From: Streptomyces sp. NBC_01408 | Lineage (GTDB): Bacteria > Actinomycetota > Actinomycetes > Streptomycetales > Streptomycetaceae | Direction of reading: 5' to 3' | NCBI RefSeq assembly: GCF_026340255.1 | Contig: NZ_JAPEPJ010000001.1 | Location: 2,721,001 to 2,785,000 of the forward strand | DNA length: 64,000 nucleotides | Program-made: the position numbers and the translations under genes | The notes under the pieces: model-generated | Seen by the model: the letters and a program-made list of their open reading frames with translations, nothing else | Told to the model about the DNA's origin: nothing | Databases searched by the model: none | Shown here: positions 44,275 to 53,796 of the stretch, one piece after another | Numbering within the stretch: the first letter of the stretch is position 1 | Layout of the letters: every line of letters starts with the position of its first letter

Positions 44275-45315
44275 TCAGCTGACCTTCTTGGCGTTCTGGA
44301 GGGACTTCGCGAGGTCCTCGAGGATCTGGGCGCACCTCTCGTACGAGTAGATCGGCTCGGTCACGCGCGGGGCGACCTGGCCGGCCTTCACCGCGGGGAG
44401 CTCGGTCCAGGTGGGCTTGGCCTTCAGCTCCTCCTGCTGGAGGGTGCCGGTGCGGTTGTCGAGCAGGACCAGGTCGGCCTGGTACTTGCCCGCGTTCTCC
44501 CAGCTGAGGCTCTCGTAGAAGTTGCCCGCGTCCAGCTTGTCCTCGTCCGGGGTGACGAACTCGACGCCCAGGGTCTGGAAGTACTTCAGGTCGGCCGAGG
44601 TCTTCGGGGTGGAGACGTAGAAGAGGTCGGCGGAGCCGGAGCCGACGAGCACCTTGATGCCCGGGTTGGCCTTGACGGCCTCGCGGACCTTGGCGGCGGC
44701 GGCCTCGAAGCGGGCCTTGGCGTCGGCGGTCTTCTGGGTGTTCAGGTCGGCGCCCAGGGCCTTGGCGAGGTCGGCGGTGCGCTCCAGCGCCCGGTCGAGG
44801 GAGACGTTGCCGCCCACGCCGATCGCGGCGGCCGGGGCCAGCTTGAGGATCTTGTCCTTGGAGGTCGCCGGGACGTACCAGAGGCTCCCGTCCCAGGTGT
44901 TGGTGACCAGCAGGTCGGGCTGGAGGGCCGCGTACTTCTCGACGTTGAACTCGTCGTAGACGTTGCCGAGGATCTCGACCTTGGAGACGTCCAGCGAGCC
45001 GGCGTTCGGGTCGGCCTTGCCGTCGGCGGTCTTCGTCGGGCCGAACACGCCCTTGACCTGCACGCCGTAGTCGTGGAGCGCGGCGGCCGTACCGGTGTAG
45101 GCGACGACGTTCTTCGGCTTGGACTTGAGGCTGATCCCGGTGCCGAGGTCGTCCGTGTACGACCAGGCCTCGGACGCGGCGCCCGTGTCCGTGCCGCCGT
45201 CGCCCTTCGCCGCCTCGGTGGTGCCGCAGGCGGTGAGCGCCGCGACGAGACCGAGGGCGCCGCCGGCCGCTATGAGGCCGCGGCGGGAGAGGGGGGACGT
45301 GGGGGACTTGGGCAT
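44275..45315 (-). CDS. desE: Ferrioxamine-binding lipoprotein DesE
   Basis: A 346-residue class-III (BtuF/FhuD-like) solute-binding protein. The signal SRRGLIAAGGALGLVAALTAC combines a twin-arginine pair with a lipobox (LTAC), so Tat export and lipidation are likely. The mature domain has KNVVAYTGTAAALHDYGVQV and a long linking helix. DesE binds ferrioxamines and other hydroxamates for ABC import; the permease is encoded elsewhere. ATG 45315 lacks a clear ribosome site; GTG 45348 is an alternative. A near-perfect iron box lies 50 bases upstream. Confidence 0.88.
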   Translation of the reverse strand: MPKSPTSPLSRRGLIAAGGALGLVAALTACGTTEAAKGDGGTDTGAASEAWSYTDDLGTGISLKSKPKNVVAYTGTAAALHDYGVQVKGVFGPTKTADGKADPNAGSLDVSKVEILGNVYDEFNVEKYAALQPDLLVTNTWDGSLWYVPATSKDKILKLAPAAAIGVGGNVSLDRALERTADLAKALGADLNTQKTADAKARFEAAAAKVREAVKANPGIKVLVGSGSADLFYVSTPKTSADLKYFQTLGVEFVTPDEDKLDAGNFYESLSWENAGKYQADLVLLDNRTGTLQQEELKAKPTWTELPAVKAGQVAPRVTEPIYSYERCAQILEDLAKSLQNAKKVS

Positions 45316-45364
45316 GAGGGTGTCCGTTTTCGTGCGTTCCGGAGCCACTGGGGCAGTCGGAAGG

Positions 45365-45381
45365 AAGGTTAGCCTAACCTT
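45365..45381. promoter_or_regulatory. Iron box (DmdR1/IdeR operator) before desE
   Basis: AAGGTTAGCCTAACCTT is a perfect 17-bp palindrome about a central C and matches the streptomycete DmdR1 box (TTAGGTTAGGCTCACCTAA type). It predicts repression of desE-desF when iron is plentiful. Confidence 0.9.
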
Positions 45382-45396
45382 GGCTGAAAACGGTAA

Positions 45397-45418
45397 GGGG
45401 CCCTGTTCCCAGGGCCCC
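45397..45418. terminator. Terminator of the leucine catabolic operon
   Basis: GGGGCCCT pairs with AGGGCCCC around GTTCCC, 24 bases beyond the acyl-CoA dehydrogenase stop and before the desE promoter on the same strand. Confidence 0.7.
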
Positions 45419-45441
45419 CTCCTCGGTCCGGACGCGTGTGC

Positions 45442-46602
45442 CTAGCCGGTGAACCCCAACTCGCGGGCGATGAGCATGCGCTGGACCTCGCTGGTGCCCT
45501 CGCCGATCTCCAGGATCTTGGAGTCCCGCCACATGCGGGCCACCGGGTACTCGTTCATGAAGCCGTAGCCGCCGTGGATCTGCGTGGCCTCGCGGGCGTT
45601 GTCCACGGCCACCGTGGAGGAGTACAGCTTCGCGATCGCCGCCTCCTTCTTGAACGGGTCGCCCGCCACCAGCCGCGAAGCCGCGTCGCGCCAGCCGATG
45701 CGGGCCATGTGGGCGCGCATCTCCATGTCCGCCAGCTTGAACTGGATGGCCTGGTTGTCGCCGATCGCCTTGCCGAAGGCGTGCCGCTCCTTCGCGTACT
45801 TCACCGACTCGTCCACGCAGCCCTGCGCGAGGCCGGTGGCCAGCGCCGAGATCGCGATCCGGCCCTCGTCCAGGATGCGCAGGAACTGCGCGTAGCCGCG
45901 GCCCTCCTCGCCGACCAGGTTGGCCAGGGGGACCCGGACGCCGTCGAAGGACAGCTCACGGGTGTCCGAGGCGTTCCAGCCGACCTTGGAGTACGGCGCG
46001 GCCACCGTGAAGCCCGGGGTGCCGGACGGGACGATGATCGAGGAGATCTCCGGGCGGCCGTCCGCCTTGCGGCCCGTCACGGCGGTGACCGTGACCAGAC
46101 CGGTGATGTCCGTACCGGAGTTGGTGATGAAGCACTTCGAGCCGTTGATGACCCACTCGTCGCCCTCGCGGACGGCCGTGGTGCGGGTGCCGCCCGCGTC
46201 GCTGCCCGCGCCGGGTTCGGTCAGGCCGAAGGCGCCGAGGATCTCGCCGGAGCACATCTTGGGCAGCCACTGCCGCTTCTGCTCCTCGGAGCCGAACAGG
46301 TAGATCGGCATGGCGCCCAGGGAGACCCCGGCCTCCAGGGTGATGGCGACCGAGGAGTCGACGCGGGCCAGCTCCTCCAGGGCGATGCCGAGGGCGAGGT
46401 AGTCGCCGCCCATGCCGCCGTACTCCTCCGGGAAGGGCAGGCCGAACAGGCCCATGCGGCCCATCTCGGCGACGATCTCGTAGGGGAACTCGTGGCGCTC
46501 GTACAGGTCGCCGATCTTCGGCGCGATCACGTCGTGCGCGAACGCCTCGACGGTACGGCGGAGTTCCTCGTGCTCGGGGGTGAGCCGGTGGTCGAGGGAC
46601 AT
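45442..46602 (-). CDS. Acyl-CoA dehydrogenase (isovaleryl-CoA type)
   Basis: A 386-residue FAD enzyme. Features: LFGLPFPEEYGGMGGDYLAL, the flavin-binding FGLTEPGAGSDAGGT, the ITNSG substrate segment, and the C-terminal IHGGYGFMNEYPVARMWRD and EGTSEVQRMLIARELG. Normal length. As the last gene of an operon with methylcrotonyl-CoA-carboxylase-like subunits and HMG-CoA lyase, it most probably oxidises isovaleryl-CoA from leucine. ATG 46602 is seven bases after the lyase gene. Confidence 0.93.
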   Translation of the reverse strand: MSLDHRLTPEHEELRRTVEAFAHDVIAPKIGDLYERHEFPYEIVAEMGRMGLFGLPFPEEYGGMGGDYLALGIALEELARVDSSVAITLEAGVSLGAMPIYLFGSEEQKRQWLPKMCSGEILGAFGLTEPGAGSDAGGTRTTAVREGDEWVINGSKCFITNSGTDITGLVTVTAVTGRKADGRPEISSIIVPSGTPGFTVAAPYSKVGWNASDTRELSFDGVRVPLANLVGEEGRGYAQFLRILDEGRIAISALATGLAQGCVDESVKYAKERHAFGKAIGDNQAIQFKLADMEMRAHMARIGWRDAASRLVAGDPFKKEAAIAKLYSSTVAVDNAREATQIHGGYGFMNEYPVARMWRDSKILEIGEGTSEVQRMLIARELGFTG

Positions 46603-46609
46603 GAGTCTC

Positions 46610-47542
46610 TTACTCCTTGTGGGAGAGGGCGCGGACGGTGCGGGAGGGGCTGGGACGTCCCAGCTGTTCGGCCATCCACACGCTCGTGGCGGTGAGGGCG
46701 GCCAGGTCGACCCCGGTCTCGATGCCGAGGCCGTCGAGCATCCACACCAGGTCCTCGGTGGCGAGGTTGCCGGTGGCGCTCTTGGCGTACGGGCAACCGC
46801 CGAGGCCGCCGGCGGAGGCGTCGACCGTGCTCACGCCGTGCTGGAGCGCGGCGAGGGTGTTGGCCAGGGCCTGGCCGTAGGTGTCGTGGAAGTGGACGCC
46901 GATCCGGTCGGTGCCCACGCCCTCCTCGTTCAGCTCGGAGAGCAGGGCCTGGACATGACCCGGGGTGGCGACGCCGATGGTGTCGCCGAGGCTCAGCTCG
47001 TCACAGCCGAGGTCGAGCAGGGCCTTCGCGACGCGGACCACCTGGTGGACCGGGACCGGCCCCTCCCAGGGGTCGCCGAAGCACATCGACAGGTAGCCGC
47101 GAACGTGCGCCTTGCCCTGCTTGGCGCGGGCCACGACGGGCTCGAACATGGCCAGGGACTCGGCCACCGTGCGGTTGAGGTTGCGGGAGGCGAAGGTCTC
47201 GGTGGCCGAGCCGAAGACGGCGATCCGGGTGGCCCCGAGGGCCAGCGCCCGGTCGAGCCCGCGCTCGTTGGGCACCAGGACGGGCAGCTCCGCCTCCACG
47301 TCGCGGAGCAGCGGGAAGAGCTGCTCCGCGTCCGCGAGCTGGGGCACCCACTTGGGGTGGACGAAGCTGGTCGCCTCGATCGTGCCCAGGCCGGCGGCGG
47401 CGAGGCGGTGGATGAACTCCGCCTTGACGGCCGTCGGGACGGTGGCCTTCTCGTTCTGCAGCCCGTCGCGGGCACCGACCTCGTGGATCCGCACCCGGGC
47501 CGGGAGGCCGGGGGCCGGGACGGTCATGGGCAGGCCGCTCAT
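46610..47542 (-). CDS. Hydroxymethylglutaryl-CoA lyase
   Basis: A 310-residue DRE-TIM metallolyase splitting HMG-CoA into acetyl-CoA and acetoacetate, the last step of leucine degradation. It has [13 protein letters not shown] at the metal site and the catalytic-cysteine loop [15 protein letters not shown]. The ATG at 47542 overlaps the upstream stop (ATGA), showing coupling to the biotin carboxylase gene. Confidence 0.94.
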   Translation of the reverse strand: MSGLPMTVPAPGLPARVRIHEVGARDGLQNEKATVPTAVKAEFIHRLAAAGLGTIEATSFVHPKWVPQLADAEQLFPLLRDVEAELPVLVPNERGLDRALALGATRIAVFGSATETFASRNLNRTVAESLAMFEPVVARAKQGKAHVRGYLSMCFGDPWEGPVPVHQVVRVAKALLDLGCDELSLGDTIGVATPGHVQALLSELNEEGVGTDRIGVHFHDTYGQALANTLAALQHGVSTVDASAGGLGGCPYAKSATGNLATEDLVWMLDGLGIETGVDLAALTATSVWMAEQLGRPSPSRTVRALSHKE

Positions 47543-49641
47543 GCGCCCTCCTCCTCGTCCGGGGTGACCACGGCCAGGATCTGGTCCATGGTGACGGTGC
47601 TGCCGGGGAAGACGTCGAGTTCGGTGACGGTGCCGGCGTGCGGGGCGGAGATGACGTGCTCCATCTTCATGGCCTCGACGACGAGGAGGCTCTGGCCGGC
47701 CGCCACCTTGTCGCCGACGGCCACCTTGACGACGGTGACCGTGCCGGGCATGGGGGCGGCGAGGGTGTCGGCGCCTGCGCTCGCCGCGCCCTGAGCGGCT
47801 ACGGGGTCGTGGCGCTGGACGTGCCAGCTGTCGCCGTCGCGGCCGAGCCAGGTCCCCTCCGGGGAGGTGGCGTGGCTGAAGGTGTGCGTCACGCCGTCGA
47901 GTTCCACGGTGACGCGGTCGGTGGTGCGGGTCACGATGCGGCCGCGGGCCGGTGCGCCTGGGCTCTGCCCCGGACCCCGCGCCTCAATCGCCGGCGAGGC
48001 TGAAGGTGCCTCGGTGGGGTCGGAGATCAGCCACTCGGACTCCGCGCCCAGGGGGCGGGTGCGGACCTCTACGGGGTCCTGGCCCGGGAGGCGGAAATGA
48101 TGCACGGTCCAGGCGGGGATACCGCCCAGGCGCCAGCCGCTGGCGGCGTCGAACGGGTCGACCCATCCGTCTGGCCTCGCCGGCACTCCCAGCCCCGCCG
48201 GCGTTTGAGGCGCGGGTCCGGGCAGAGCCCGGGGTCCCTGCGCCAGCAGGGCTGCAGTGGCGTACACCTCGGCCGGGACCCCCTCCGGGAGGAGGGACGG
48301 GAGGTCGCGCTCGACCAGGCCCGTGTCCAGGTCGCCGGAGACCACGTCAGGGTGGGCCAGCAGCCGCCGCAGGAAGCCCGCGTTGGTCTGGACACCCAGG
48401 ATCACGGTGTCGGCCAGCGCACCCCGCAGCACCCGCAGGGCACTGGCCCGGTCGGGGCCGTACGCGATGACCTTCGACAGCATCGGGTCGTACGTCGACC
48501 CCACCGGCACGCCCGCCGTCAGCCCGGAGTCGGTACGGACCGCACCACCCGACGGCTCCGACAGCGCCAGCACCGTGCCGCCGGACGGCAGGAACCCCCG
48601 CGCCGGGTCCTCCGCGCAGACACGGGCCTCGATCGCGTGGCCGGTCAGGCGGACCTCGGACTGGGTGAAGGGCAGCGCCCCGCCGGAGGCGACCCGCAGC
48701 TGCTGTTCCACCAGGTCCAGGCCGGTGATCAGCTCGGTCACCGGGTGCTCGACCTGGAGGCGGGTGTTCATCTCCATGAAGAAGTAGGAGGAGGGGTCGT
48801 CGCCGGGGACGATGAACTCCACCGTGCCCGCGCCGACGTACCCGCACGAGCGGGCCGCCTCGACCGCCGCCGCACCCATCGCCGCCCGGGTCTTCTCGTC
48901 GAGCAGGACCGACGGAGCCTCTTCGACGACCTTCTGGTGGCGGCGCTGGAGCGAGCACTCGCGCTCGCCCAGGTGGACCACGTTCCCGTGGGCGTCGGCG
49001 AGCACCTGGATCTCGATGTGCCGGGGCCGGTCGACCCACCGCTCCACGAGGAGGGTGTCGTCGCCGAAGGAGGAGCGCGCCTCGCGGCGGGCCGCCGCGA
49101 TCTCCTCGGCCAGTACGGAGGCCTCGCGCACCAGCCGCATGCCCTTGCCGCCGCCGCCCGCCGAGGGCTTGAGCAGCACCGGCATGCCGATCTCCTCGGC
49201 CGCCGCCACGAGTTCGGCGTCCGACAGGCCGCTGCCGGAGGAGCCGGGGACCACGGGCACGCCCGCCGCCTTCACCGTCTCCTTGGCCCGGATCTTGTCG
49301 CCCATCAGGGAGATGGCGGAGGCGGGCGGCCCGATGAAGGCCAGTCCGGCGTCGGCGCAGGCCTGGGCGAAGGCCGCGTTCTCCGCGAGGAAGCCGTAGC
49401 CGGGGTGGACCGCCTCGGCGCCCGTGCGCCGGGCGGCGTCCAGGAGCCGCTCCACCGACAGGTAGCTCTCGGCGGCCGCCGCCGGGCCGATGCGGACGGC
49501 CGTGTCGGCCTCCCGTACGTGGCGCGCGTCGGCGTCGGCGTCGCTGAAGACGGCCACGGAACGGACGCCGAGCTCCCGCAGGGTGCGGATGACCCGGACC
49601 GCGATCTCGCCCCGGTTCGCGACCAGAACAGTGCTGAACAT
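47539..49641 (-). CDS. Biotin carboxylase/biotin carrier subunit of an acyl-CoA carboxylase
   Basis: A 700-residue alpha subunit, most likely of methylcrotonyl-CoA carboxylase. The biotin carboxylase domain covers about residues 1-450 ([18 protein letters not shown], the ATP-grasp [10 protein letters not shown], the HIEIQVLAD segment and [14 protein letters not shown]). The biotinyl domain is at the C-terminus with the acceptor lysine in EAMKMEH. The connecting region (about 470-565) contains two segments, [13 protein letters not shown] and [16 protein letters not shown], translated from copies of an intergenic repeat in opposite orientation, which lengthens the protein. ATG 49641 is 16 bases after the carboxyltransferase gene. 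Confidence 0.93.
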   Translation of the reverse strand: MFSTVLVANRGEIAVRVIRTLRELGVRSVAVFSDADADARHVREADTAVRIGPAAAAESYLSVERLLDAARRTGAEAVHPGYGFLAENAAFAQACADAGLAFIGPPASAISLMGDKIRAKETVKAAGVPVVPGSSGSGLSDAELVAAAEEIGMPVLLKPSAGGGGKGMRLVREASVLAEEIAAARREARSSFGDDTLLVERWVDRPRHIEIQVLADAHGNVVHLGERECSLQRRHQKVVEEAPSVLLDEKTRAAMGAAAVEAARSCGYVGAGTVEFIVPGDDPSSYFFMEMNTRLQVEHPVTELITGLDLVEQQLRVASGGALPFTQSEVRLTGHAIEARVCAEDPARGFLPSGGTVLALSEPSGGAVRTDSGLTAGVPVGSTYDPMLSKVIAYGPDRASALRVLRGALADTVILGVQTNAGFLRRLLAHPDVVSGDLDTGLVERDLPSLLPEGVPAEVYATAALLAQGPRALPGPAPQTPAGLGVPARPDGWVDPFDAASGWRLGGIPAWTVHHFRLPGQDPVEVRTRPLGAESEWLISDPTEAPSASPAIEARGPGQSPGAPARGRIVTRTTDRVTVELDGVTHTFSHATSPEGTWLGRDGDSWHVQRHDPVAAQGAASAGADTLAAPMPGTVTVVKVAVGDKVAAGQSLLVVEAMKMEHVISAPHAGTVTELDVFPGSTVTMDQILAVVTPDEEEGA
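47960..48002 (-). repeat. Intergenic-type repeat unit inside the biotin carboxylase gene (copy 1)
   Basis: Read on the minus strand this is CAGCCTCGCCGGCGATTGAG followed by GCGCGGGGTCCGGGGCAGAGCCC, about 90% like the right arm of the palindrome at 12387-12503. It is translated in frame as part of the linker. Confidence 0.8.
48190..48230 (+). repeat. Intergenic-type repeat unit inside the biotin carboxylase gene (copy 2)
   Basis: CAGCCCCGCCGGCGTTTGAG followed by GCGCGGGTCCGGGCAGAGCCC, the same unit in inverted orientation to copy 1 at 47960-48002. The pair brackets 187 bases of coding sequence and could pair in DNA or mRNA. Confidence 0.8.
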
Positions 49642-49657
49642 CGAAGAGGTCCTCACG

Positions 49658-51274
49658 TCACATACGGAAGATGCCGAAAGCCGAATCGCCCAGCGGGGCG
49701 TTCGCGCACGCGGTCAGGGCCAGTCCCAGCACCTGCCGGGTCTCCATCGGGTCGATGACCCCGTCGTCCCACAGCCGCGCGGTGGCGTAGTAGGCGTTTC
49801 CCTGCTCCTCGTACTGCGCCCGGACCGGAGCCTTGAAGGCCTCCTCGTCCTCGGCCGGCCATTCCTGGCCCGCGCCCTCGATCTGGTCGCGCTTGACCGT
49901 GGCCAACACCGAGGCGGCCTGCTCCCCGCCCATGACGGAGATCTTGGCGTTGGGCCACATCCACAGGAAGCGCGGCGAGTACGCCCGCCCGCACATCGAG
50001 TAGTTGCCCGCGCCGTACGAGCCGCCGACCACCACCGTCAGCTTCGGCACCCGGGCGCAGGCCACCGCCGTCACCATCTTGGCGCCGTGCTTGGCGATGC
50101 CGCCCGCCTCGTAGTCCCGGCCGACCATGAAGCCGGAGATGTTCTGGAGGAAGAGCAGCGGGATGCCGCGCTGGTCGCACAGCTCGATGAAGTGGGCGCC
50201 CTTCTGGGCGGATTCGGAGAACAGGATGCCGTTGTTGGCGATGATGCCGACCGGGTGGCCGTGGATCCGGGCGAAGCCGGTGACCAGGGTCTGGCCGAAC
50301 TCCGACTTGAACTCCTGGAAGCGGGAGCCGTCCACGATCCGCGCGATGATCTCGCGGGCGTCGTAGGGCGTGCGGGAGTCGACGGGGACCGCGCCGTACA
50401 GGCCGTACGGGTCCACCTTGGGCTCCTCGGGAGCCTCCACCGACCAGGGCAGGGCCCCGCGCTGCGGCAGGGTCGCCACGATGTTCCGTACGATCCGCAG
50501 CGCGTGCGCGTCGTCCTCCGCGAGGTGGTCGGTCACGCCCGAGGTCCGGGAGTGGACCTCGCCGCCGCCGAGCTCCTCGGCCGTGACCACCTCGCCGGTG
50601 GCGGCCTTCACCAGCGGCGGGCCGCCCAGGAAGATCGTGCCCTGGCCGCGCACGATGACGGCCTCGTCGCTCATGGCGGGCACGTACGCGCCGCCCGCCG
50701 TGCAGGAGCCGAGGACGGCGGCGATCTGCGGGATCCCGGCCCCCGACATGCGGGCCTGGTTGTAGAAGATGCGGCCGAAGTGCTCCCGGTCCGGGAAGAC
50801 CTCGTCCTGCATGGGAAGGAAGGCGCCGCCGGAGTCGACCAGGTAGAGGCAGGGGAGACGATTCTCCAGCGCCACCTCCTGGGCGCGCAGGTGCTTCTTG
50901 ACGGTCATCGGGTAGTACGTGCCGCCCTTGACGGTGGCGTCGTTCGCGACGATCACGCACTCGCGGCCGCTGACCCGGCCGATGCCCGCGATCACCCCGG
51001 CCGCGGGCGCGGCGCCCCCGTACATGCCCTCGGCGGCCAGCGGAGCCAGCTCCAGGAAGGGGGAGCCGGGGTCCAGGAGGGTGTCCACGCGGTCGCGGGG
51101 GAGGAGCTTCCCGCGGGCGGTGTGGCGGGCGCGGGCCTTCTCTCCGCCGCCGAGCCGGGCCGCGTCGAGCCGGGCGCGCAGGCCCTCGGTGAGCTCGCGG
51201 TGGGCGGCCTCATTGGTCCGCCAGGCCTCGGACGCCGGGTCCGCGGCGCTCGTCAGCACTGGTGCCTGCTGCAT
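49658..51274 (-). CDS. Acyl-CoA carboxylase carboxyltransferase (beta) subunit
   Basis: A 538-residue carboxyltransferase of the methylcrotonyl/propionyl-CoA group. It has the crotonase-like halves with [19 protein letters not shown], the biotin- and CoA-site glycines [15 protein letters not shown], and [20 protein letters not shown]. It pairs with the biotin carboxylase subunit to carboxylate 3-methylcrotonyl-CoA in leucine breakdown. It is the first gene of the operon. ATG 51274 is favoured; a GTG 13 codons upstream extends into the operator region. Confidence 0.92.
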   Translation of the reverse strand: MQQAPVLTSAADPASEAWRTNEAAHRELTEGLRARLDAARLGGGEKARARHTARGKLLPRDRVDTLLDPGSPFLELAPLAAEGMYGGAAPAAGVIAGIGRVSGRECVIVANDATVKGGTYYPMTVKKHLRAQEVALENRLPCLYLVDSGGAFLPMQDEVFPDREHFGRIFYNQARMSGAGIPQIAAVLGSCTAGGAYVPAMSDEAVIVRGQGTIFLGGPPLVKAATGEVVTAEELGGGEVHSRTSGVTDHLAEDDAHALRIVRNIVATLPQRGALPWSVEAPEEPKVDPYGLYGAVPVDSRTPYDAREIIARIVDGSRFQEFKSEFGQTLVTGFARIHGHPVGIIANNGILFSESAQKGAHFIELCDQRGIPLLFLQNISGFMVGRDYEAGGIAKHGAKMVTAVACARVPKLTVVVGGSYGAGNYSMCGRAYSPRFLWMWPNAKISVMGGEQAASVLATVKRDQIEGAGQEWPAEDEEAFKAPVRAQYEEQGNAYYATARLWDDGVIDPMETRQVLGLALTACANAPLGDSAFGIFRM

Positions 51275-51316
51275 CGGTCGAGCTCCCTTGCTCGTTCCAC
51301 CTGCTCGGTGCACGCT

Positions 51317-51363
51317 GTTAATGGTCGTTAACGTGTGTGGGACTTAGGTTAACGACCGCTAAC
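51317..51363. promoter_or_regulatory. Pair of TetR-type operators in the divergent region
   Basis: GTTAATGGTCGTTAAC (51317-51332) and GTTAACGACCGCTAAC (51348-51363) are inverted copies of one 16-bp site, matching at 14 of 16 bases, with 31 bases between equivalent positions. They lie between the operon start and the TetR gene and probably control both. Confidence 0.8.
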
Positions 51364-51386
51364 GGCCCTGTCTAGAATGGTTTCCC

Positions 51387-51965
51387 ATGAGCACCAGAGC
51401 GGCCGCCCCGACCCGTCGCGAGCAGATCCTCAGTGAGGCCGCTCGTCTCTTCGCCGCGCGTGGGTTCCACGGGGTCGGCGTGGACGAGATAGGGGCCGCC
51501 GTGGGCATCAGCGGTCCCGGCCTGTACCGGCACTTCGCGGGCAAGGACGCCATGCTCGCCGAGCTCCTGGTCGGCATCAGCGAGCGGCTGCTGACCGGCG
51601 GCCGGCACCGGGTGGCGGAGGCCGCGGGCGACCCGGTCCAGGTCCTGGCTTCTCTCATCGACGGGCACATCGACTTCGCGCTGGACGACCGGGCGCTGAT
51701 CACCCTGCACGACCGGGAGCTCGACCGGCTGCGGGAGGCGGACCGCAAGCTCGTCCGGCAGCTCCAGCGCCAGTACGTGGAGCTGTGGGTGGACGTCGTG
51801 GGGCGACTGCACCCCGAGGTCGGCGAGGCGGAGGTACGGGTGTCCGTGCACGCGGTCTTCGGGCTGCTGAACTCCACCCCGCACCTGGCGGCCCTGGGCC
51901 GGGAGGCCACGGAATCCCTGCTGCGACGGCTCGCGAACGGGGCCTTCGGGGCGCTGTCGGGGTGA
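51387..51965 (+). CDS. TetR-family regulator of the leucine/acyl-CoA operon
   Basis: A 192-residue regulator. The N-terminal TetR helix-turn-helix is canonical (REQILSEAARLFAARGFHGV, ... AVGISGPGLYRHFAGKDAM); the C-terminal ligand domain is helical. Divergence from the carboxylase operon and the twin operators suggest a local repressor sensing an acyl-CoA of the pathway. ATG 51387 is 24 bases after the second operator, so it is likely autoregulated. Confidence 0.92.
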   Translation: MSTRAAAPTRREQILSEAARLFAARGFHGVGVDEIGAAVGISGPGLYRHFAGKDAMLAELLVGISERLLTGGRHRVAEAAGDPVQVLASLIDGHIDFALDDRALITLHDRELDRLREADRKLVRQLQRQYVELWVDVVGRLHPEVGEAEVRVSVHAVFGLLNSTPHLAALGREATESLLRRLANGAFGALSG

Positions 51966-52030
51966 GGCGGCTCGTCCGTTGGGCGAAACGGGCGGGACGG
52001 CTCCGGCCGCGCGGCGGCAGAATGGGCCGC

Positions 52031-52846
52031 ATGCCGAAGCCGATAGAGAAGCCTGCCCAGTCCGTTGAAACGCCGAGCCGCGCCGAACTCATCGACCACC
52101 TCGTCCGCACGCGGATCGCGGGGCAGGTCGCCACCCCGCGCGAGAACAACCTCTCCCACTACCGCAAGCTCGCCAACGGCGACCGGCACTACTGGCTCGG
52201 CCTGGAACTGGGCGACCGCTGGAGCGACGAGCAGGACGTGCTCGCCGTGATGGCGGAGCGCTGCGGGGTCGTGGACGACCCGGCCTACCGCTACGGCCAG
52301 GACACCATCGACCCCGAACTGACCGTGGCCGGCCTGGACCGGATGGCGGCGCGGCTGCGCAAGGCCGCGCTGGACCGGCAGAGCGTGCTCTTCGCCACCG
52401 GGCACCCGGGCGGCCTGCTGGACGTCCACCGGGCCACGGCGGCGGCCCTGCGCGCCGCGGGCTGCGAGATCGTGGTCATCCCGGGCGGGCTGACGGCGGA
52501 CGAGGGCTCGGTGTGGCAGTTCGCGGACGTGGCCGTGCTGGAGCGGGGCGCGACCCTGTGGCACACCCATTCGCCGGAACCCATGGCCGCGATCCTGGAC
52601 GGGCTGGCCGCGCTGGGCCGCCCCCAGCCCGAACTGGTCGTCGCCGACCACGGCTGGGCCGGCTGCGCGGCCCAGCGGGGTCTGGACGCGGTGGGCTACG
52701 CGGACTGCAACGACCCGGCGCTCTTCCTCGGCGAGGCCGAGGGAACCCTTCAGGTGGCGGTCCCCCTGGACGACCACGTCCGCGACCCGCGCCACTACGA
52801 CCCGATGGTCGCCTACCTGCTCTCCGCGGCGGGCCTGCTGGGGTAA
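52031..52846 (+). CDS. Conserved actinobacterial phosphatase-like protein
   Basis: A 271-residue soluble protein. The C-terminal two thirds resembles a nucleotide/sugar-binding Rossmann-like fold (SVLFATGHPGGLLDVHRATAA, CEIVVIPGGLTADEGS, ELVVADHGWAGCAAQRG). Orthologues are usually labelled phosphatase, but I see no classical phosphatase motif and cannot confirm the activity. Start ATG 52031 is preferred by N-terminal length; ATG 52022 is three codons earlier. Neither has a strong ribosome site. Confidence 0.65.
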   Translation: MPKPIEKPAQSVETPSRAELIDHLVRTRIAGQVATPRENNLSHYRKLANGDRHYWLGLELGDRWSDEQDVLAVMAERCGVVDDPAYRYGQDTIDPELTVAGLDRMAARLRKAALDRQSVLFATGHPGGLLDVHRATAAALRAAGCEIVVIPGGLTADEGSVWQFADVAVLERGATLWHTHSPEPMAAILDGLAALGRPQPELVVADHGWAGCAAQRGLDAVGYADCNDPALFLGEAEGTLQVAVPLDDHVRDPRHYDPMVAYLLSAAGLLG

Positions 52847-52880
52847 CAGCCTTGTCAGTGGCGGCGGTTACGTTCGACTC

Positions 52881-53723
52881 ATGCCGACCGAGCCGAAGCC
52901 GTACCACCCACTGTCCGTACTCGCCGACGATCCCCGGGGGCGCCGCCTGGGGCTGGAGCTGCCGCCGGGATCCCTGGTGGACCGCCCCGGAAGGCGGCCG
53001 GGGCGCACGCCGCTGCTGTGGATCTCAGACGGTCCCGTGGGCCCCGGCGTCCTCGCCGCGTACCGGAACCTCCCGGCCCTGGCCGCCGCGGGCCTCCAGG
53101 CGGTGCTGCTCCAGGACCGGAGCGGCCTGGAGACCTGGTGGGACGACAGGGACCTGGCCCCGGAGCGGATGTCCGACCCCGACGACCACCACGTCGAGCC
53201 GGTGCTGCGCGAGTTCTGGGGCGCCGTGGTCCCCGATCCCGAGGAGGGCGCGGAGGGCGCCGAGCTGATCGCCCCCTTCGGCCGGGACTGGCCGGGGCTG
53301 GCGGCGGCCGGAACCCCGGCGCGGGACCCGGAGGCGGCGGCCGGGGAACTGGCGGACGAGCTGATCCTCCAGGGCGTCCTCAAGAGCCCCCGGCTCGCAC
53401 TGGTCCCCGCCGGCCGGGGCGCCGACGTCCTCGCCGCGATGGGCTGGTGCGGACCGCTGAACCACGAGAACGACGTGGCCCTCGTCAGTGCCGTCCTGCG
53501 CTCCTGGGAGGAGCGTTTCGGCGCCCGTGTCCTCGCCCTCGGCTTCGACGAGCTCCACGTCTCGGTGGCCGCCCCGCCCCGGACCACGGCCGAGGCCCTT
53601 CCCGTGGCCGCGGAGCACTTCGCCTTCTGCCCGGACAACGTCTGGCAGGGCTCCGGCAGCCTGCGCGCCTACACCGACGAGGCGGTCACCGGCAGCGGCC
53701 ACTGGGCGTTCTGGTGGGACTGA
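52881..53723 (+). CDS. DUF4253 domain protein
   Basis: A 280-residue soluble acidic protein. The C-terminal ~110 residues (DVLAAMGWCGPLNHENDVALVSAVLRSWEE; RFGARVLALGFDELHVSVAAPP; HFAFCPDNVWQGSGSLRAYT) match the DUF4253 pattern, a family of unknown function sometimes related to immunity or toxin contexts. No partner toxin is seen here. ATG 52881 lies 34 bases after the preceding gene. Confidence 0.8.
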   Translation: MPTEPKPYHPLSVLADDPRGRRLGLELPPGSLVDRPGRRPGRTPLLWISDGPVGPGVLAAYRNLPALAAAGLQAVLLQDRSGLETWWDDRDLAPERMSDPDDHHVEPVLREFWGAVVPDPEEGAEGAELIAPFGRDWPGLAAAGTPARDPEAAAGELADELILQGVLKSPRLALVPAGRGADVLAAMGWCGPLNHENDVALVSAVLRSWEERFGARVLALGFDELHVSVAAPPRTTAEALPVAAEHFAFCPDNVWQGSGSLRAYTDEAVTGSGHWAFWWD

Positions 53724-53796
53724 GCGACTGAGCCCCTGGGCGGGAACCCCTGGGGGAGCCGCGTCCGCGGCCGGGCATGCCGCGCGGCAGGCCCGG

